This document shows, in pieces, positions 60,794 to 64,000 of a DNA stretch of 64,000 bases (position 1 is the stretch's first letter; each line of letters starts with the position of its first letter). This DNA is from Polyangia bacterium (GTDB lineage: Bacteria > Myxococcota_A > Polyangia > Nannocystales > Nannocystaceae): positions 62,001-126,000 of the forward strand of contig JAUIFF010000021.1 of assembly GCA_030429545.1 (NCBI GenBank), read 5' to 3'. Both the position numbers and the translations under genes were made by a program. The notes below the pieces were generated by a model, which was not told where the DNA came from, made no database searches, and was given only the letters and a program-made list of their open reading frames with translations.

Positions 60794-61402
60794 TCAGTCC
60801 GGCCAATGGCACGCAAACAGTCCCTCGTTGGTGACGATCTTGTGCATGCGGACATCGTGCAGCTCGCGTGGTAGGGCGATGCCGGCGGGATTGAAGGCGG
60901 GGTGAAGGCACACGCCAATGCGCACCGGCGGGCGCAGGTCGGCCACTGGCGCCAGCACACGATCGTAGTGACCCTTGCCGAATCCAAGCCGGCAGCCGGC
61001 CGTGTTAAACCCGAGTCCCGGGATCAGCAGGAGGGCCTGCGGGTCGCTGCGCAGGTCGTAGGGCTCGGTTGTCGGGGGTTCGCGTAGACCAAACCCGCCG
61101 CGGACGAGGTCGCTTTGCCTTCGCAGGCGGTAAAACGCGATGTTCTTTTTGTCATCGGTGACCCGCGGAAGCACCAAGTGCTTGCCCGCCTCGAGGGTGG
61201 CGCGAAGGAGGTCGTCGGTCAGCGGCTCCCCGCGCACACCGACAAACGCGGCAACCGTCGAGGCTGCGGCGTACTCAGGGGTTCGGAGAATATGGCCGGT
61301 GAGGTCGGCAGACCAGGTCCGCAGGGTCTGCGGCAAAACCTCTCGCCTGCGTTGAAGCAGGTGCGTGCGCGCGGCGTGTTTTTGCTGGCTTCGGTTGTCC
61401 AC
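60794..61402 (-). CDS. 5-formyltetrahydrofolate cyclo-ligase
   Basis: 202 residues. It converts 5-formyl-THF to 5,10-methenyl-THF with ATP hydrolysis (folate salvage). Diagnostic motifs are the N-terminal basic helix with RRREVLPQTLR, VLPRVTDDKKNIAFYRL, ALLLIPGLGFNTAGCRLGFG, GHYDRVLAPVADL (the GxGxGxYD ATP site), and the C-terminal HDVRMHKIVTNEG. Cytosolic. A tRNA gene lies beyond its start on the other strand. Gene symbol fau/ygfA by homology only. Confidence 0.9.
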   Translation of the reverse strand: MDNRSQQKHAARTHLLQRRREVLPQTLRTWSADLTGHILRTPEYAAASTVAAFVGVRGEPLTDDLLRATLEAGKHLVLPRVTDDKKNIAFYRLRRQSDLVRGGFGLREPPTTEPYDLRSDPQALLLIPGLGFNTAGCRLGFGKGHYDRVLAPVADLRPPVRIGVCLHPAFNPAGIALPRELHDVRMHKIVTNEGLFACHWPD

Positions 61403-61463
61403 GGGTCACACAGTGCCACGTTTGCATAGGACGAGGCTGTCGCAGCTGGCCGCGAAATCTATC

Positions 61464-61492
61464 TTGCATCCGGCAAAGTCAGTGTGCTAAAC
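61464..61492 (+). promoter_or_regulatory. Possible promoter of tRNA-Gly
   Basis: TTGCAT at 61464-61469, then 18 bp, then TAAACG at 61488-61493, about 16 bp upstream of the tRNA 5' end. The -10 element is weak, so this is only a suggestion. Confidence 0.25.
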
Positions 61493-61508
61493 GGTTTCGC
61501 CCTACCAC

Positions 61509-61581
61509 GCGGGAGTAACTCAGTTGGTAGAGTGTCAGCTTCCCAAGCTGGATGTCGCGGGTTCGAACCCCGTCTCCCGCT
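61509..61581 (+). tRNA. tRNA-Gly (anticodon CCC)
   Basis: Full cloverleaf: acceptor GCGGGAG pairs with CTCCCGC; D-arm ACTC-AGTTGGTA-GAGT; anticodon stem TCAGC/GCTGG with loop TTCCCAA (anticodon CCC at 61542-61544); T-arm GCGGG-TTCGAAC-CCCGT; discriminator T. CCA is not encoded. A terminator follows. Confidence 0.95.
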
Positions 61582-61587
61582 CACCTC

Positions 61588-61612
61588 AAGGCCACCTTCA
61601 CGTGGCCTTTTT
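61588..61612 (+). terminator. Rho-independent terminator after tRNA-Gly
   Basis: Stem AAGGCCAC (61588-61595) / GTGGCCTT (61602-61609), loop CTTCAC, then a run of five T. Confidence 0.88.
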
Positions 61613-61668
61613 CAATTGTACGGAGCCTGGGCTATGTGTGCTTACAACAAAACCTGGCTACCGTTGAA

Positions 61669-62322
61669 TTAGCCACCGCGTTCGAGGCTGAGCTCGAGGC
61701 GAAATAGCTGGTCGTCGACGGCAAACACCAGCGGGTAGCCCGTCGATTCGACTTGGGTGAGCACACCACGGGTATCGAGGTGGACGCGGCGTTTTGTCGT
61801 GGTCTCGCCCCAGCCCTTCGAATGTGTCCGTGAGTGCACAGTTACGCTGTGGTCCAACAAAATCGATGTAGACGCATTTTTTTTGCTGGCCGGCAAAAGT
61901 CGTGGGGTAAACACAATGGCAAGGTCGATGTCGCGCTCGGGGCCCAGCCGTATGGTCTGGCGGATCTCGGCCTCGACACCCATCACCGTGGTAACGACCG
62001 GCTCCGAAAGAGGATCGGCAAGATGCTCGTCGTCGGGCGTTGGCTGACCCGGGGCGAGGGTGTGTTCGGTGTAGCGGCGTAGGGTTGCCCGCAACTGGAC
62101 GGCCTCCGCCGCTAGAGCTGGTCGCTGGTCGGCAGCCGGGAACGCTTCGCCGACAAACTCCGCCGTCGGTTTGCTCGGCACCTCGGCTGTCCGAACCTGT
62201 TCAGGAGGCGAAAATTCAACTGTCCGGGTCAGGACCAACAGCGCGCCGGCAGCGACCCCCAGGTAGGCATTTTTTCGCAACCAAGGGCCGATCCGAGTGG
62301 TGATGCGGTGCAGGGATGGCAC
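61669..62322 (-). CDS. Hypothetical protein with one N-terminal membrane helix
   Basis: About 217 residues from GTG 62322; a TTG at 62358 is an alternative. One membrane helix (NAYLGVAAGALLVLTR) near the N-terminus, then an extracytoplasmic region. The last 100 residues alternate hydrophobic and polar (RDIDLAIVFTPRLLPASKK, TSILLDHSVTVHSRTH, VHLDTRGVLTQVESTG), suggesting a beta sandwich. No family recognised. It lies convergently beside the tRNA. Confidence 0.6.
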   Translation of the reverse strand: MPSLHRITTRIGPWLRKNAYLGVAAGALLVLTRTVEFSPPEQVRTAEVPSKPTAEFVGEAFPAADQRPALAAEAVQLRATLRRYTEHTLAPGQPTPDDEHLADPLSEPVVTTVMGVEAEIRQTIRLGPERDIDLAIVFTPRLLPASKKNASTSILLDHSVTVHSRTHSKGWGETTTKRRVHLDTRGVLTQVESTGYPLVFAVDDQLFRLELSLERGG

Positions 62323-62426
62323 CCGCGCAGCCTGGCACACGACAACCCGAGTGCGCAATTTTATGGCGAATTAGCGGGGTGATTCGGATGCCCCGGGGTC
62401 GATGGCGAGGAAATATGTATTTGCAA

Positions 62427-63068
62427 TCAGTTCGAGGTGACAAACCGCAGGTGGTAGGCGACAACCGCAAACGCGACCGAGACGTTGAGGGAGCCCTTGA
62501 GGCCCAGCATTGGCACCCGGACGATCTGTTCACACAACTCCAGGATCCGCGGATCGATCCCCGAGACCTCGTGGCCCACAACCAGCGCGACCGGTTTGTT
62601 CGGTTGGACACGGGGCAGCTCGTACACGGAACACGAACGGGGACCTCCTTCGATGGCCCACAGGCGATAGCCGCGGGTGAGCAATTCGCGGGCCCGCGCA
62701 ACGCCGTCGCGGGCGTAGGTCCATGGCACACTTTGCTCAGCCCCGAGCGAGGTTTTGGCAAGTTTTGGATGCTCGGGCGTGGGCGTAAAACCCCCCAGGT
62801 GAATCGCCTGAACGCCAGCACCATCGGCCGTGCGAAACATCGAGCCGACATTGCGAAGGCTGCGGACATTGTCGACGAGAAGCTCGAGGGCGAGCCCGGG
62901 GGCTCGATCCCCCAGCGCCCGAGCTTCCTCGCTGTGGTAGGGCTCACCACTAATGCTTGTGGGCGCGCCACACCGCGGACAACTTTCGCCAAGCGCCTGG
63001 TCGACCGCGACCGGAAATCGCAGGCCACATGCGGGCTGTTGGCACTGACGGGCGTGGTAGCGACGCAT
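62427..63068 (-). CDS. SpoU-family RNA 2'-O-methyltransferase with N-terminal zinc ribbon
   Basis: 213 residues. The catalytic SPOUT domain has motif 1 LLVDNVRSLRNVGSMFRTADG (Asn and Arg of TrmH/RlmB), motif 2 ALVVGHEVSGID and motif 3 VRVPMLGLKGSLNVSVAFAV, all intact. The substrate is tRNA or rRNA ribose. The N-terminal 40 residues form a Cys2-Cys2 zinc ribbon (CQQPACGL, CPRCGAP) that TrmH lacks, perhaps for RNA binding. The last codons hold the TGTATTTGCA palindrome at 62416. Confidence 0.88.
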   Translation of the reverse strand: MRRYHARQCQQPACGLRFPVAVDQALGESCPRCGAPTSISGEPYHSEEARALGDRAPGLALELLVDNVRSLRNVGSMFRTADGAGVQAIHLGGFTPTPEHPKLAKTSLGAEQSVPWTYARDGVARARELLTRGYRLWAIEGGPRSCSVYELPRVQPNKPVALVVGHEVSGIDPRILELCEQIVRVPMLGLKGSLNVSVAFAVVAYHLRFVTSN

Positions 63069-63207
63069 CGCCTAGCGCCATAGCAGCAAATTTGGGGCTT
63101 GAGCAAAATCTCGCACATGTGGGCAGCTGTGGTGCTGGCGCCACGTCGTGCCTCGCAGCAAGATCTAGGTGTCAAGCGGTTTGGTGATCCGCGATATGCT
63201 GGGTTCG

Positions 63208-63579
63208 ATGGCCTATCGCGATGATCGACAGGCACTTGCCATGCAGATAGCCGAGCTCGAACGCGCCAACCAGAAGTTGCGCGAGAAGCTCGAAGCTTCC
63301 CAGCGCAAGCTGGCGAAGACCCAGTCCGAACAAACAGCCAAGCGCACAGCGAAGGCGCGGCAGGGATGCATTGTGTGTGGCGGGACCCTCCTGCCGGTCG
63401 CGATCTTTGCCGGGCGTGACATCACAGCACCACTGCCTCTCAAGATGAGTACCCTGCGATTTGTCGACCCAAACGGCGGGTTTACCCACTCAGCGCCGCT
63501 GCATTCGATGGCCTGTGCAAGTTGTGGCTTCATCCACAACTTCATTGATATGCAAATTTCTTCGGTGGTCGAGCGCTAG
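63208..63579 (+). CDS. Small coiled-coil protein with Cys4 zinc ribbon
   Basis: 123 residues from ATG 63208 (MAYRDDRQALAMQIAELE); ATG 63196 is possible. Residues 8-50 form a coiled coil (AELERANQKLREKLEASQRKL), followed by a basic linker. A zinc site is made of CIVCGGTLLP and CASCGFIHNFID. Recalls small zinc-ribbon proteins found near signalling genes in myxobacteria; no family was named. It is cytosolic by absence of a signal. Confidence 0.65.
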   Translation: MAYRDDRQALAMQIAELERANQKLREKLEASQRKLAKTQSEQTAKRTAKARQGCIVCGGTLLPVAIFAGRDITAPLPLKMSTLRFVDPNGGFTHSAPLHSMACASCGFIHNFIDMQISSVVER

Positions 63580-63758
63580 CTCCGGGCGCGCTTGTCAGCT
63601 CGGGTCGTGGGCTGTCCCGCGGTTGATTGTTGATACACGGTTTGTCGGGACGGCCGGTCTCCGAGCGCTCGCGGCCGATGACCGCGACAATCCGGTTGCG
63701 CGACAATGTCGGACCATGCGAAAAAAGTCTCGCCACGGCCTGCGAGCCGGAGACGATC

Positions 63759-64000
63759 ATGGAACACATGCCGACGATCATGAGTGTGATGACCCCCTTT
63801 CCCCACGCGATCGCAGGGGGGCGGACGCTCGCCGATGCCCGGGACATGATGACCGAACGCGGGATCCACCACCTGCCGGTGATCGACGACGGGACCCTGC
63901 TTGGAATCGTGTCGATGCGGGACATCCGGGTGATCTCCGTTCAGGTCGAAGCCTGGCAAGAGATCGAGGTCAAGACGATTTGCGCGCGTAAGCCCTACGT
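63759..64000 (+). CDS. CBS-domain protein, 3' end outside window
   Basis: Open to the right edge and therefore partial. ATG 63759 follows GGAG. It begins MEHMPTIMSVMTPFPHAI, then a CBS motif: GRTLADARDMMTERGIHHLPVID and GTLLGIVSMRDIRVI. This is the first of a probable CBS pair; such domains bind adenine nucleotides and regulate enzymes or transporters. Its upstream gap (63580-63758) has no notable signal. Confidence 0.85.
   Translation, partial: MEHMPTIMSVMTPFPHAIAGGRTLADARDMMTERGIHHLPVIDDGTLLGIVSMRDIRVISVQVEAWQEIEVKTICARKPY

Larger units (their letters stand above)
677..62425. repeat. Highly iterated interrupted palindrome TGYANNTRCA (at least 32 copies)
   Basis: Found by reading both strands. 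Exact copies start at 677, 1567, 2790, 3162, 4549, 8827, 12691, 15997, 16081, 20334, 23518, 25624, 26677, 28313, 31474, 33553, 38628, 42057, 45130, 45684, 48784, 49308, 49959, 50568, 51053, 54923, 55429, 56421, 56772, 58548, 59193 and 62416. TGCAGATACA or its complement occurs six times; TGTATGTACA and TGCATGTACA twice each. About 28 lie inside genes. Dozens of one-mismatch copies exist. The coordinates span the set, not a single element. Confidence 0.85.

Noticed and set aside
677..62425. TGYANNTRCA copies as operators of one regulator
   Set aside because: About 28 of 32 lie in coding sequence far from starts, so promoter control cannot explain most of them.

Overview
The window is a high-G+C chromosomal segment that reads like a myxobacterium, most likely of the Nannocystis/Enhygromyxa/Plesiocystis type. 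The evidence is a eukaryote-like Ser/Thr kinase fused to an AAA-type ATPase and TPRs, a PEGA-domain kinase-like protein, many lipoproteins with long Thr/Ser/Asp/Glu/Pro linkers, the Myxococcota-type cysteine-rich repeat (CGNG...CDDG), and about 90% coding density with few operons. The assignment rests on gene style, not on a marker gene. I see no phage, transposase, integrase or CRISPR array. This is ordinary chromosome carrying several unusual genes.

Layout. 1-6.7 kb: Acg-like nitroreductase (cut by the window edge), two lipoproteins, moaB, ychF and a proline-rich outer-membrane protein. 7-17.6 kb: the large kinase/ATPase/TPR protein, a rhodanese-MoeB fusion with a clean terminator, a DUF2332 protein, a TPR/PEPE membrane protein, a phytanoyl-CoA dioxygenase-like protein, a repeat-bearing outer-membrane protein and a thiolase. 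17.6-18.4 kb: a non-coding block made of tandem repeats. 18.4-24.5 kb: a methyltransferase and poly(A) polymerase operon, the polymerase having a very long lysine-rich tail, divergent from a HelD-type helicase. 24.6-33.2 kb: four linker-bearing or cysteine-rich lipoproteins, a DUF5916 outer-membrane protein and hemB. 33.5-37.6 kb: four redox or cupin-fold enzymes (cysteine dioxygenase, halogenase-like flavoprotein, IPNS-like oxygenase, bicupin). 37.7-45.9 kb: a PAS histidine kinase, a pseudokinase with a PEGA domain, glutaryl-CoA-dehydrogenase-like protein and two lipoproteins. 46.1-53.4 kb: a tightly coupled RDD / SpoIIM / membrane protein / micro-ORF / DUF4129-DUF4350 / MoxR / DUF58 operon. 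53.5-64 kb: a propeller lipoprotein, an orphan DNA methyltransferase overlapping an EF-Tu-sized pseudo-GTPase, GNAT, esterase, a catalytically dead M61-like lipoprotein, folate cyclo-ligase, tRNA-Gly, a SpoU methyltransferase with a zinc ribbon, and a CBS protein cut by the right edge.

The most striking signals are these. (i) An interrupted palindrome TGYANNTRCA occurs at least 32 times, almost all inside genes and roughly fifteen-fold above chance, like the HIP1 element of cyanobacteria. (ii) A protein of EF-Tu length and domain order has lost every GTPase motif. (iii) The poly(A) polymerase carries a histone-H1-like tail of about 265 residues. (iv) Several proteins look like catalytically dead versions of known enzymes: pseudokinase, pseudo-GTPase, pseudo-M61 peptidase, and a Walker A box without lysine.
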